A DNA stretch of 64,000 nucleotides from SOJA01 sp964598485 (GCA_964598485.1 CAZRCD010000003.1:194350-258349); one strand, 5' to 3'. Positions 25,508 through 34,444 are shown, numbered from the stretch's first letter. Translations and numbers: made by a program. Notes: generated from the sequence alone by a model not told the origin.

Positions 25508-27667
25508 TTATGGTTTCCATCTTTTTAGCAGCATTGAGTTCCCAACAACTGTTATGTCACTGAGTATCATCGTTGCCGCAGCGATTTCAGGTCTAACCAA
25601 AATGCTGAAAGATGGATACAGAATGCCTGCGGCTAAAGGAATTGTCAACATGTTATAGAAGAACGCCCAAAACAGGTTTTGCTTTATTTTCCGCAACGTT
25701 TTCTTGCTTAGCTTAATGCTTACTGCTACGTCTCGCGGATCATCTTTGACTAAAACTATGTCTCCAGCTTCCATAGCGATGTCTGTTCCACCGCCAATGG
25801 CAATTCCCACATTTGCTTGGGTGATTGCTGGTGCGTCATTTATTCCATCCCCTACCATGGCAACGAATCTTCCTTCATTTTGCAGCTTCATTATTTGCTC
25901 AACTTTTTCAGCTGGAAGAACCTCGGCTAAGACTTCATTGATGCCCAGCTGCTTTGCGATGGCTTCAGCTGTCCTTCTTGTGTCACCCGTAAGCATGATG
26001 ACTTTTAGTCCCATCTTCTGAAGTGTTTCCACAGCGACTTTAGCGTGTTCTTTAATGGTGTCAGAAACAGCCAACAGTCCAACTGCTTTTCCGTCAGTGG
26101 CCACGATTAGTACGGTTTTGCCTTCTTTTTCCAGCCTTTCAATGTGGTCCTCTAACTTCTCTACTGCTACCTTATGCTTTCTCATTAATGCACGGTTTCC
26201 AAGCAAAATCTTCTTTCGTTCGAATTCCACTGCCACACCAAGTCCAGGCAAGGCTTCAAAAGTATCTGGTTCAGGGACTTCAATTCCTTCACTTTCAGCT
26301 TTTTTGACAATTGCTTCGCCAGCTGGATGCTCAGATCTTTTCTCTGCAACAGCAGCGATTTTCAAAACATGTTGCTTGTCTTCAGCGACTATGTCTGTGA
26401 CTTCCAACTCGCCTCTAGTCAATGTGCCAGTCTTGTCGAAAACAACAGTGTCAATTTCTTTAACAACCTCCAGCACTGCACTGTTCTTAATTAGAACACC
26501 GTTTTCTGCTCCCTTGCCAACGCCGATCATGATTGCAGCTGGTGTTGCTATGCCTAAAGCACATGGACAAGCTATTACTAAAACAGAAACGAGAGTAGTC
26601 AAGGCTAGTATTTCGTTCTGAAAGAAGGAAAACCAAACTGCAAATGCCCCAACAGCAATTACTATAACTATAGGAACGAAGAAGTTGACAACTTTGTCTG
26701 CAAGCCTTTGGATCGGCGCCTTACTTGCCTGCACTTCACGGGTCAACCTCACAATCTGAGCCAGAGTTGTTTCCTTTCCAACTTTCACTGCCCTAAACTT
26801 CAAAGTGCCGGCTTCGTTAACTGTTGCGCTAAAAACGGTGTCTCCAACGTTCTTCTCAACTGGAACAGATTCGCCAGTTATCATTGATTCATCTATGAAC
26901 GAATGCCCGTTGATCACAACACCATCAACAGGAATTTTTTCTCCAGGTCTAACAATCACAACGTCGCCGACCTGAACTTTCTCAACTGGAACCTCTATTT
27001 CCTCTTCATCCCGCACCACAATGGCGGTTTTCGGTTGAAGTTCCATGAGTTTCTTAATTGTCTCTCCTGTTTTTTCGACAGCCATCTCCTCTAATAGCAT
27101 GCCAAGAGTTATGGTAGTGATCACAATCGCTGAGGCTTCGTAGAAAACCATCGGGTTATTAAAGACTGTTGAAGATAATGAATAGAAATAAGCGGCTGAA
27201 GCGCTTAAGGCAACGAGCACATTCATGTCCGCAAACCTGTTTCTGAGTGAATTGTATGCGCCTTTGTAGAAGTGCCAACCTACGATAAACTGGACAGGAG
27301 TTGTCAGAACCAACAACAGAAGATTTTTTTCAGGAAAATCCAGAAAGTATGTAATGACAACGATTGGAATTGTTAGGGCAAGCCCGAAAAAGAAAAGCAT
27401 CAACTTTTTCCTCATTGCTTTTCTACCCTTCTCAGCAGACATGCCTTCTGCTTGTTCCACAGCTTCGTATCCAGTCCTCTTAATAGTCGCCTTTATTTTC
27501 TCAATGTTTGTCTTGTCCGAATTGAATCTTACAATGGCTTCTTTGGACGCCAAATTCACTTTGGCTTCTATGATTCCGTCAAGTTTTGACAAGTTATTTT
27601 CAATTCGTTGTACGCACGCGGGACAGTGCATCCCAAGGACTTGAAGGATAACTTCTTGCTCTTTCAT
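25508..27667 (-). CDS. copA: Cu+-exporting P-type ATPase
   Basis: A 719-residue P1B-type ATPase. One N-terminal heavy-metal domain has GMHCPACVQRI (C15, C18). The membrane metal site is CPC (367-369), typical for Cu+ or Ag+. The phosphorylation site is DKTGT (D411), with TGES near 265 and GDGINDAPA in the P domain. YNMLTIPLAAG and MILSDITVVGNSMLLKR give the later helix residues typical of CopA. It overlaps its regulator by four bases. Confidence 0.95.
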   Translation of the reverse strand: MKEQEVILQVLGMHCPACVQRIENNLSKLDGIIEAKVNLASKEAIVRFNSDKTNIEKIKATIKRTGYEAVEQAEGMSAEKGRKAMRKKLMLFFFGLALTIPIVVITYFLDFPEKNLLLLVLTTPVQFIVGWHFYKGAYNSLRNRFADMNVLVALSASAAYFYSLSSTVFNNPMVFYEASAIVITTITLGMLLEEMAVEKTGETIKKLMELQPKTAIVVRDEEEIEVPVEKVQVGDVVIVRPGEKIPVDGVVINGHSFIDESMITGESVPVEKNVGDTVFSATVNEAGTLKFRAVKVGKETTLAQIVRLTREVQASKAPIQRLADKVVNFFVPIVIVIAVGAFAVWFSFFQNEILALTTLVSVLVIACPCALGIATPAAIMIGVGKGAENGVLIKNSAVLEVVKEIDTVVFDKTGTLTRGELEVTDIVAEDKQHVLKIAAVAEKRSEHPAGEAIVKKAESEGIEVPEPDTFEALPGLGVAVEFERKKILLGNRALMRKHKVAVEKLEDHIERLEKEGKTVLIVATDGKAVGLLAVSDTIKEHAKVAVETLQKMGLKVIMLTGDTRRTAEAIAKQLGINEVLAEVLPAEKVEQIMKLQNEGRFVAMVGDGINDAPAITQANVGIAIGGGTDIAMEAGDIVLVKDDPRDVAVSIKLSKKTLRKIKQNLFWAFFYNMLTIPLAAGILYPSFSILVRPEIAAATMILSDITVVGNSMLLKRWKP

Positions 27668-28065
27668 TCACCAGACCTTCCAACCGTTATTAATCGGCAG
27701 ATTCCACATTTTTCAATGTCTATTGTTGGATCAAATGCTTTATGCAATTTACACATTAAGCCCTTTTCTCTAATTGTGCTACAGATTTCGCAAAACATAG
27801 AGATGAAGTCTTTAGGCGGCAGGTTTCCTTTGGCTAACGATGCTGCCAAGTTCTCTACCAGATTTGTAACATCTCTTTCATTCTGTAAGTCAATTGCTTT
27901 TCCACGCTTCTTTCTGAAGTAGAGACTTATGGCGGGTTGACTGACTCCGAGAAGCTTGGCTGTTTCCACTTGTTTTAGTTTATGTTTTGTCATGAGTTCT
28001 TCAGCTATCATGGCTCGAACTGCGGGTAATACGCATTTTACTGCAACTTCGCAAGGAACCAACAT
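27664..28065 (-). CDS. XRE-type HTH regulator with cysteine-rich C-terminus, likely metal sensor
   Basis: A 133-residue archaeal HTH protein (MLVPCEVAVKCVLPAVRAMIAEELM, then HKLKQVETAKLLGVSQPAISLYF as the DNA-binding helix pair). The C-terminal half has CEICSTIREKGLMC and CGICR, a cluster of cysteines suited to binding a metal. It overlaps copA by four bases (ATGA), so it most likely controls copper export. Sensing of copper itself is inference. Confidence 0.78.
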   Translation of the reverse strand: MLVPCEVAVKCVLPAVRAMIAEELMTKHKLKQVETAKLLGVSQPAISLYFRKKRGKAIDLQNERDVTNLVENLAASLAKGNLPPKDFISMFCEICSTIREKGLMCKLHKAFDPTIDIEKCGICRLITVGRSGE

Positions 28066-28097
28066 TACGATACACTTCAGTTATAGTTTGTAGAAAC

Positions 28098-28127
28098 GCA
28101 TAAATAAAAGTTATTACAATTGTAATA
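28098..28127. promoter_or_regulatory. Divergent copper-locus promoter and 16-bp palindrome
   Basis: TATTACAATTGTAATA at 28112-28127 is a perfect palindrome. It lies next to an A/T-rich TATA-like stretch (CATAAATAAAAG, 28099-28110), between the regulator gene (start 28065) and the PAS gene (start 28147). It is the obvious operator for the HTH protein encoded next to it. Confidence 0.6.
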
Positions 28128-28146
28128 TCAACACAAAGATTGAGTG

Positions 28147-28581
28147 ATGGAATTGGCTGAGGATAATAAGAGAATATTGCAGTTTGAGACTGGTTCTCTT
28201 TCGAAAGAGGAAGCTGAGGCTGTCTTAGATTCGCTTCCAGTTGACATATCATTTATCGACAAAGAAGACCGTGTAAAATACTTTAACAGGGCTGAGGGAA
28301 GAATTTTTGTTCGGACAAAGGCTGTCATTGGAAGAAAAGTGCAACTATGTCATCCGCAGAAAAGCGTTCACGTAGTGAATAAGATTCTTGAAGCTTTCAA
28401 AACAGGCGAGAAAGATGTGGCTGAATTTTGGATTGATTTGAATGATCGTCTGATTCTCATCAGATATTTTGCAGTAAGAGACAAGAATGGGAAATATTTA
28501 GGAACTGTAGAAGTGACGCAAGACGTAACTGACATCAAAAAGATTGAAGGACAAAAAAGACTCCTAGACTGGAAAACCTAG
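28147..28581 (+). CDS. PAS-domain protein (DUF438-like C-terminal module)
   Basis: About 144 residues forming one PAS sensor domain: AVLDSLPVDISFIDKEDRVKYFNRAEGRIF, then HPQKSVHVVNKILEAFKTGEKDVAEFWI and RYFAVRDKNGKYLGTVEVTQDVT. It has no output domain. It resembles the PAS module found after DUF438, often in redox or heme sensing proteins. It shares a palindromic control region with the copper regulator. The ligand is unknown. Confidence 0.8.
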   Translation: MELAEDNKRILQFETGSLSKEEAEAVLDSLPVDISFIDKEDRVKYFNRAEGRIFVRTKAVIGRKVQLCHPQKSVHVVNKILEAFKTGEKDVAEFWIDLNDRLILIRYFAVRDKNGKYLGTVEVTQDVTDIKKIEGQKRLLDWKT

Positions 28582-28680
28582 GCTCCATTTCCGGAGAAAG
28601 TAACCATTTAACATATAGCAAGATTCAGTCGTCTATTTGCTTGGATAATCAAGTCCTCAAGACAGCATTGACGTTATTTG

Positions 28681-29793
28681 TCACGCGAGTAGATGAAAGT
28701 TCCCTATTCTTGTGTTTTTTAAGTGTTTTTCTGCTACTCTTTGGCACTCCATGGCTTGTTTTTTGCTTGTTGTTGGCAAGTCGTTCATGACATAGCATGG
28801 ATAAAAGGCTAGTAGCGTGTACGGAATATTAGGGTCTATTTCACTTATGAATTTGGCAATGTTCTCAACTTCTTCCGCATTTATATAGCCTGGAATAAGC
28901 AATGTGCTGGCGGAAAGCACTGGCAGTTCCGGTCGCTGTTTATAGACTTTTTCTCCTAGCATCTTGAAGTTCTCCAGCGTAGGCTTGTTTGAAACTCCAC
29001 ACAATGCAATGTTCAATTCTTCACTCCAAGTCTTCAAGTCGGATTTTATGTTGCCACCACTTTCCAAAGCATATTCTGCAGCCTTCACAGCCAGTTTCGG
29101 ACTTATGTAACCGTTGGTTTCCCAGCAAACTCGAAGGATACGCTTTTCAGCTTTGGCTTTCTCTAGTGCTATGCGGCTTACCTCAAGACTGTGCGGCATT
29201 TGTGGTGAAGGGTCTCCCCCGAAATAACATATGCAAGAAACATGTTTATCGACTTTTTCTGCTAAAGCCTCAGCACTCATGCAAGGCTTATGTTTAACAG
29301 CTGAGTTGCGGTAATGCCAATTCTGACAGTAAAGGCAATCGTAACTGCAAGCTCCATAAAAAACCGCTAGATTAGCATAGCCATATTCTGCTTCTGGTTT
29401 ATAGGCATATTTTGGATAGCCCTTTCCAGTGCATCCAGGACAAAACCACCAACCAACGCAGTTAGTAGGCAAACTATCATAATACCATTCTAAAACGCCT
29501 TTCTCAGCGGTACCGCCGAAACGAACCAAACGTCCATCAACATTCCAAACAAGCCCACAAAAACCACTCTTGCCAATACCAATCACGCAATTGTTAGCAC
29601 AGACCCCGCAAGACAAACCACCAGCATCTCTAGGCGGAACTGAAGGCAAACCAAAACGAGCACGGCTCTTTGCATGTACACGACCAGTGATCTCCAAAGC
29701 TTGCTCAGGCTTCTCCCTTATGCACTTTGAACAAACACCTAGACTAGCTGAAATGGTCGGGGTTTTTTCGCCGCAAACCAAACATTTCCCCAT
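28681..29793 (-). CDS. Radical SAM protein (PflA-like, COG1180 type)
   Basis: About 370 residues from ATG 29793. Two N-terminal cysteine clusters (CLVCGEKTP..CSKC and CGVCANNC..CGL) precede the radical SAM cluster CSYDCLYC (around residue 165). The later CYFGGDPSPQM and CWETNGYI follow the PFL-activase-like pattern. Activating enzymes install a glycyl radical, but no target gene is nearby, so the substrate is unknown. The frame is open to 29916 but the cysteine-rich start at 29793 fits best. Confidence 0.82.
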   Translation of the reverse strand: MGKCLVCGEKTPTISASLGVCSKCIREKPEQALEITGRVHAKSRARFGLPSVPPRDAGGLSCGVCANNCVIGIGKSGFCGLVWNVDGRLVRFGGTAEKGVLEWYYDSLPTNCVGWWFCPGCTGKGYPKYAYKPEAEYGYANLAVFYGACSYDCLYCQNWHYRNSAVKHKPCMSAEALAEKVDKHVSCICYFGGDPSPQMPHSLEVSRIALEKAKAEKRILRVCWETNGYISPKLAVKAAEYALESGGNIKSDLKTWSEELNIALCGVSNKPTLENFKMLGEKVYKQRPELPVLSASTLLIPGYINAEEVENIAKFISEIDPNIPYTLLAFYPCYVMNDLPTTSKKQAMECQRVAEKHLKNTRIGNFHLLA

Positions 29794-29853
29794 GAACGAA
29801 CTCCATAAAAACTTAACAAGATCTATGAATATAACTCTTGTACGGGAGCTGTC

Positions 29854-29997
29854 ATGAATGAAGAGCGGGTATATGTCGCGTCTTGTGGTGTATGTTGTAG
29901 CGTCTGCGGACTTCATTTAAAGGGAATTTGTCTTCCATGCGGTTCAAGACTGAAAAAGGATGAGGATGTTGTTAAGAGAAGATGGAAGAGCAGGTGA
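29854..29997 (+). CDS. DUF3795-like Cys-rich protein, N-terminal half
   Basis: A 47-residue frame with CGVCCSVCG..GICLPCG, which is the N-terminal zinc-binding part of DUF3795-like proteins. It ends in TGA at 29995, and the C-terminal half of the family starts in another frame at 29982. It is either one of two overlapping small genes or the front half of a frameshifted gene. Confidence 0.55.
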   Translation: MNEERVYVASCGVCCSVCGLHLKGICLPCGSRLKKDEDVVKRRWKSR

Positions 29998-30158
29998 AGA
30001 ATCTAGGGCATGTTTGTTCAATTCTTCAATGTGTAGTTAAAAAGGGAATAGGCTACTGCATGAGGGACTGTCCAGAATTTCCGTGTAAACTCTACGAAGA
30101 ACACTTCGTTCCATACTCAGAAAGCTTCCTTCAAATGTACAAAGCCAGAAATAAATAG
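29982..30158 (+). CDS. DUF3795-like Cys-rich protein, C-terminal half
   Basis: A 58-residue frame with CSILQCVVKKGIGYCMRDCPEFPC, then YEEHFVPYSESFLQMYKARNK, the C-terminal pattern of DUF3795-like proteins. It overlaps the previous frame by 16 bases. It has its own ATG (29982) and a GTTAAGAGAAG stretch before it. A single base change would fuse both into one protein of the usual length. Confidence 0.55.
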   Translation: MEEQVKNLGHVCSILQCVVKKGIGYCMRDCPEFPCKLYEEHFVPYSESFLQMYKARNK

Positions 30159-30214
30159 CCCCTCCTCTAACAACAGACACAAAAACCACAAATTCAACAT
30201 ATAATAGAATAAAG

Positions 30215-30508
30215 TTAGCCACCGCCAACAGGCGGCAATATAGCTAAAACATCACCGTCTATCAGCCTCGTTTCCAATCCACCTAGTACAGTTATGCTTC
30301 TACCGTTCACAAGCAACAGCAAATAGCTTTGAGTTTCGCCGGTTTTCCCATCAAAAACATATTCTACGAAATCTTGTCCATAAATCTTAGATAAACGCCT
30401 TAACACTTTTTCAACAGTGGCTTCCTCTCTATCTTCAAATTCTACGCATTCCACTTTTTTTCCAAGCAACGCCCGCAACGAACCAAAGAAACGCACAGAA
30501 ACATTCAA
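30215..30508 (-). CDS. MoaD/ThiS-like beta-grasp protein
   Basis: A 97-residue ubiquitin-like protein that ends in PPVGGG, the di-glycine tail that is activated by an E1-like enzyme. Such proteins carry sulfur for molybdopterin or thiamine, or serve as SAMP protein modifiers in archaea. A second one lies 21 bases upstream, and a ThiF/MoeB enzyme is at 38755. The tungsten AOR in this window needs molybdopterin, so MoaD is a fair reading. Confidence 0.82.
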   Translation of the reverse strand: MNVSVRFFGSLRALLGKKVECVEFEDREEATVEKVLRRLSKIYGQDFVEYVFDGKTGETQSYLLLLVNGRSITVLGGLETRLIDGDVLAILPPVGGG

Positions 30509-30529
30509 CAGCCAAACCTCTCCAACAAT

Positions 30530-30802
30530 TCAGCCTCCAGTATCAGCATACCCAACCAAAACTTCACAGCCCGAATATAAGGACTCATCCTTTATACTCA
30601 GAAGCACCCTACCACCGCAAATAAAAAGGAACGTGTCCAACAGTCTTTCATCCACCTCTCCATGACGCCTCAACTTCTCCCTAAAAATGCTCAAAACATC
30701 TTCATACTTGGCCTCACCAGAAACATGAATGGTTTCCACTTTTCCAGATGACCCGAAATATTCGGCTATTCCACGACCTAAATACCTTACCTTGACTTCC
30801 AT
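30530..30802 (-). CDS. Second MoaD/ThiS/SAMP-like beta-grasp protein
   Basis: From ATG 30802 about 90 residues. It has a beta-grasp pattern (MEVKVRYLGRGIAEYFG, VETIHVSGEAKYEDVLSIF, GCEVLVGYADTGG) and again ends in GG. It differs clearly from its neighbour, so the two may have separate roles, for example one for cofactor sulfur transfer and one for protein or tRNA modification. Weak similarity makes the exact family uncertain. Confidence 0.65.
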   Translation of the reverse strand: MEVKVRYLGRGIAEYFGSSGKVETIHVSGEAKYEDVLSIFREKLRRHGEVDERLLDTFLFICGGRVLLSIKDESLYSGCEVLVGYADTGG

Positions 30803-30982
30803 TATGATAATCCACACGATGCCTTAGCTTCATGTACAAGCTTAGTTTCAACTGTTATAAAAATTGTGAAAAAGCAAGCTTGGATCAATGTCAATAAACG
30901 TGAAGGTGTAAACGCACAAGACTGGTTGAGCTGCTTTTCATTTCACCAATAATTCTGATAAGAGGCATTAATAATGATGAAT

Positions 30983-31019
30983 TGCAAGATTCACCGTTCG
31001 CAATGGTGGATGACTTGCA
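30983..31019. repeat. Imperfect hairpin in the intergenic region
   Basis: TGCAAG..CACC-N9-GGTG..CTTGCA forms a stem of six plus four pairs. It lies in the 280-base gap between the beta-grasp genes and the NifU gene, where no gene is seen. It may be a terminator or a small structured RNA; nothing else supports either. Confidence 0.3.
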
Positions 31020-31084
31020 GGGTCACGCAGTCTAATAGGCTTAAACCCACGACTGTTTTTGCTTTCTTTTGACTCGTCACTAAT

Positions 31085-31322
31085 CTAATACTGGAGCGCC
31101 TCTACTCTAACTATTTCCGGTATCTTTTTCTTGAGGTGCTGCTCCACTCCCATTTTGATAGTTATTGTTGCCATTGGGCATCCGGCACATGCTCCCTTTA
31201 ACCTCACCTTAACAATACCATTGTCCACTCCCAAGAGTTCCACGTCTCCGCCGTCAGCCTGTAACCGTGGCCTAATTTCTTCAAGGGCTTTTGCGACTTG
31301 TTCTCTAATCGTTTGGTTCATT
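31085..31322 (-). CDS. NifU C-terminal-domain protein (Fe-S carrier)
   Basis: About 78 residues from ATG 31322 (MNQTIREQVAKALEEIRPRLQADGGDVELLG). The iron-sulfur carrier motif is CAGCPMA. It helps deliver [4Fe-4S] clusters to targets. It has the usual stand-alone length. The frame upstream of 31322 overlaps the divergent gene and looks non-coding. Confidence 0.92.
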
Positions 31323-31414
31323 GTGTTCACAACACTGTAGTTTGGAATACTGTCTAATAAGTGGCATGCTTGAAATCCACTACGTTTAAATCTCAACCCA
31401 ACTAGTTTCTTCTC

Positions 31415-31783
31415 ATGAAACACGCAAATAGAATAATTGATGGAGCCTTTTCATATTTTAGGATTGGTTACAATTGCGCTGAGAGTGTACTTTTGGCAAT
31501 AGCTAAAGATGCTTTAGAGATAGAAAGTGATCTTATACCAAAAATCGCCACTGGTTTTGGTGGCGGTATCTCAAGACGCGGATACGTTTGTGGAGCAGTG
31601 AGCGGTGCTGTCATGGGCTTTGGTTTGAAGTGTGGTAGGAATAGCCCAGAAGAACTGCAAGCTAAAACGTGTAATCGAGTAGTAGAATTCTACAAGCAGT
31701 TTCAAGAAAAATTTGGAAGTATTGTTTGTAAAGAGTTGTGTGGATGTGATCTTTCCACTATTAGAGGGAATACGAAAATTTAG
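31415..31783 (+). CDS. C-GCAxxG-C-C family protein
   Basis: A 122-residue member of the family named for its cysteine pattern: YNCAESVLLAIAKD, GGGISRRGYVCGAVSGAVMGFGL, then CNRVVEFY and CKELCGCDL. Proteins of this family are predicted redox or metal proteins. It is transcribed divergently from the NifU-like gene, and a TATA-like GTTTAAATC lies before it. Confidence 0.85.
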   Translation: MKHANRIIDGAFSYFRIGYNCAESVLLAIAKDALEIESDLIPKIATGFGGGISRRGYVCGAVSGAVMGFGLKCGRNSPEELQAKTCNRVVEFYKQFQEKFGSIVCKELCGCDLSTIRGNTKI

Positions 31784-31970
31784 AAAAGGAAATGTACATG
31801 AACAAAGATGTCGTTACTTTGTTAGTTGTGCGATAGAAATTTTCATGAGTTTAACTGATGAAAACTGAATTCAAAGAGCACACTTTAGCCTGCCCAATAT
31901 TTACATACGTTTAAGGTATGTCAACTTAATTTCAGCAAAATGCATATATCATTTCGGTCATTAAGGGGAC

Positions 31971-32525
31971 GTGAAAACAAAGTGTTGCAAGATGACTGAA
32001 AATCCATCAGAGGAAAGCTATCGTTTGGAAGGAATTGCCTTCGGACTTGCAGATGGCTTGATCATGTGTTTAGGTTTGATTATTGGGGTTGCTGAGGCTA
32101 CTTCTGATACTCGGCTGGTGATAATTACTGGAGTAATTGGAGGCTTTGCTAACGCATTTGGAAATTCCATCGGGTTCTTCATGTCCCAATCAGCAGAAAG
32201 GGCATTGCAAATTCAAACAACAGAACATGGTTCAACGACAAGAATACATTCGAAAAGGGAGATATTTACAAACAGCCTTTTCTCATTCGCCTCAACAATC
32301 GTCGCTACACTAGTTTTGCTGTCCCCATTCACATGTTTCTGCATGAGCGACGCCGCAATACTCACGTTTATAATCGGAACCACAATGGCATTCATCCTAG
32401 GAAGCTACGTAGGCAAAATAAGCCGTGAAAACCCCTACAAAACAGGATTAAAATACGCCCTACTCGCCGTTCTAGGAGCCCTAATCTCTCACGGTATAGC
32501 AGACTGCATCCAACTCTTAATCTAA
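31971..32525 (+). CDS. VIT1/CCC1-family iron/manganese transporter
   Basis: A 184-residue membrane protein with LEGIAFGLADGLIMCLGLIIGVAEAT at the start, the conserved entry of VIT1-type transporters. It has five predicted helices with RALQIQTTEHGS between helices 2 and 3. Short archaeal versions lack the full metal-binding domain. The likely role is moving Fe2+ or Mn2+ across the membrane. The start is GTG 31971 or ATG 31992. Confidence 0.75.
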   Translation: MKTKCCKMTENPSEESYRLEGIAFGLADGLIMCLGLIIGVAEATSDTRLVIITGVIGGFANAFGNSIGFFMSQSAERALQIQTTEHGSTTRIHSKREIFTNSLFSFASTIVATLVLLSPFTCFCMSDAAILTFIIGTTMAFILGSYVGKISRENPYKTGLKYALLAVLGALISHGIADCIQLLI

Positions 32526-32671
32526 AGTACGAAGCTAAACATTCGTGCGCTCTTTCATGACTAAGCGGTTTTTCTTATATGCATCCTCAATCCGAACTAT
32601 TGATTCATAACTTTTTTTATGCTCACAACAGAATGACAACAGCAAAAGTCAGTATAAGGATGGAGATAGAA

Positions 32672-33270
32672 ATGCACAAAAAAGACTTCTGACAATGTTG
32701 TTGTCGCTCTTTCTAATGATCATTCCTTTTGTTGCATACGCTACAACAATCACCTCATGTACATTCGATAAAGACACATACCATCAAGGTCAAACAGGTT
32801 ACATCACAGTCACCATGTACAACGATGAAGACAGCAAAATAAAAGTCACTGAACTGACCGCGACCATAGACTATTACTACACTGACGGAAACATCTACTT
32901 ACAAACATTCTATACCAATGTGACCTTGCCTGTCGAAATTCAACAAGGACAATCAAACACATGGTACATCCCGTTCAGCCTACCAACCAACATTGCTTCG
33001 GGTTACACTAGCGTTCATGTAAAAGCCAAAACCCAATTATGGAACAATCACTCTGAAACATGGTTCACATCAGATCATCCAACTTACCAACCGACACTCT
33101 ACATAGAATCACCCTACAAACAACAACTAGAAGAACAACAAATAATCAACAACACCACCACAACCATCGTATACCTCTTTGCAGCCACCACCATACTCTT
33201 TGCATCAATGACCGGATTCCTCGTAGTCCTCAACAGAAGAGCCAGAGTCATCAACCAACCTGTAACCTAA
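32672..33270 (+). CDS. Secreted or membrane-anchored hypothetical protein (possible 1-nt frameshift near its start)
   Basis: The coding frame is certain from ATG 32695. Residues 2-18 (LLSLFLMIIPFVAYA) form a signal peptide, a beta-rich region with several NxT/S sites follows, and a C-terminal membrane helix ends in RRARV. An ATG at 32672 with an ideal GGAGAT site is out of frame by one base in an A6 run (32678-32683). With seven As it would give MHKKRLLTMLLSLF, a textbook signal peptide. So the true start is probably 32672 and the base is missing by slippage or sequencing error. Function unknown; perhaps a surface protein. Confidence 0.6.
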
Positions 33271-33478
33271 TTGTCCAAAACAGAGCGAAAAAAATTAGAT
33301 GCCACGTCAGTGCAAATTACATCTGCCTTCTTGCGCAACAGAGGGAAGTGGCTAAAAAGAAAACGGAGTTTCTTACTCCCCTTTTTTCCGTTGCAAGTTT
33401 TCATTAGATAAATGCGCTGCAGGAAAACTTCTCTGGCTGCGTATAAAAAAGGGGTTGAAACTGTTTTGTAGAAACTTA

Positions 33479-33796
33479 TCAGTTACCTAGGTTGCATGTT
33501 CTTTCTTCATTTTGGTTTTTGTATTGGTGTCTGTATTGCTCCAAGCTCATTGTGCAGTTACAGATTCTGTTAGTGGCACATTCACCGTTTCTTTGTCTGG
33601 TGCGGTGTTGTTCCTGTGTGCCATCGCAAGTGCAGTTGCAGTCGCGATCTCTTGTTCTCAATCTGTCTTGGCCTTGCGTTTGAAGTAAATCGCTATTGCG
33701 AGTTCCGTTGACATAGGCTTGTATGGGTGCAGATAGGAAAGCGATGGCAACGATGCCTACAATTAATCCTATCCCTACAATCATTTTTCCATTCAT
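33479..33796 (-). CDS. Secreted Cys-rich hypothetical protein
   Basis: A 105-residue protein with a signal peptide (MIVGIGLIVGIVAIAFLSAPIQA) followed by a Gln/Arg-rich mature part with cysteines in DRDCNCTCDG, NGECATNRICNCTM and ERTCN. A GGAGGTGAC site stands before the ATG. Unknown function; the cysteines may bind metal or form disulfides. Confidence 0.65.
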   Translation of the reverse strand: MNGKMIVGIGLIVGIVAIAFLSAPIQAYVNGTRNSDLLQTQGQDRLRTRDRDCNCTCDGTQEQHRTRQRNGECATNRICNCTMSLEQYRHQYKNQNEERTCNLGN

Positions 33797-33873
33797 TATT
33801 TTGTCACCTCCATACTTTTGCTTGCAAGAATACCATGGTTACCGTGTGGTTTAGATGTTAGGTGTAACAAAAC

Positions 33874-33900
33874 GTTTCAAAAATTGAAACAGCTTATAAA
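33874..33900 (+). promoter_or_regulatory. Palindromic operator and TATA box of the membrane HTH gene
   Basis: GTTTCAAAAATTGAAAC (33874-33890) is a perfect 7-3-7 palindrome, followed directly by GCTTATAAA (33892-33900), the TATA box, 35 bases before the ATG. A regulator bound here would cover the BRE/TFB site, suggesting control by the HTH protein it precedes. Confidence 0.6.
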
Positions 33901-33934
33901 GGGTGTATCACCTTTAGATTTTTGTGAGTGAAAC

Positions 33935-34444
33935 ATGCGTTCCAGAACTTTGATTTTCATTCTGGTCATTTCGCTTATTGTTAGTGTTCTTGGCTTGTTC
34001 TTTTTTGTATTTCAAGGTGGTTTCGGAGGAAGAGGTCATAGAATGGACGCAGAGGTCCCACAGTCTTCCTGGCTTGTTTTGTTTGTTGTTCCACTTATTA
34101 TTGCTGTGAGCGTGTTTGGATATGCTCTCGTTTTTCCAGACCTCAGCGAAGATAAGCTTAAGGGAAAGCCAGCTTCTGTGCCAACGGTTGAGAAGGGTGA
34201 GTCTGCCCTTGATGCAGTTTTGCGAGTTTTGAATGAGGATGAGAGAAAGGTGATAGCCACTTTGGTTGCTGAGGGTGGAACTATGTTACAGAAGGATATT
34301 CGCTGGAAGACTGGTTTGTCACGAGTGAAGACGCATCGAATACTTCTCAGGTTAGCCAAAAGGGGAATCGTTTCAGCCGAGAAATATTATAACACGAATA
34401 GAATTACATTGGCGGACTGGCTTACAAAAGAAAAGAAGCAGTGA
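33935..34444 (+). CDS. Membrane-bound winged-helix transcriptional regulator
   Basis: A 169-residue protein: two membrane segments (about residues 7-27 and 45-66), then a winged-helix domain (LNEDERKVIATLVAEGGTMLQKDIRWKTGLSRVKTHRILLRLAKRG). It resembles the membrane-associated HTH regulators grouped under COG2512. It likely senses an extracellular or membrane signal and controls its own gene via the palindrome upstream. Confidence 0.78.
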   Translation: MRSRTLIFILVISLIVSVLGLFFFVFQGGFGGRGHRMDAEVPQSSWLVLFVVPLIIAVSVFGYALVFPDLSEDKLKGKPASVPTVEKGESALDAVLRVLNEDERKVIATLVAEGGTMLQKDIRWKTGLSRVKTHRILLRLAKRGIVSAEKYYNTNRITLADWLTKEKKQ

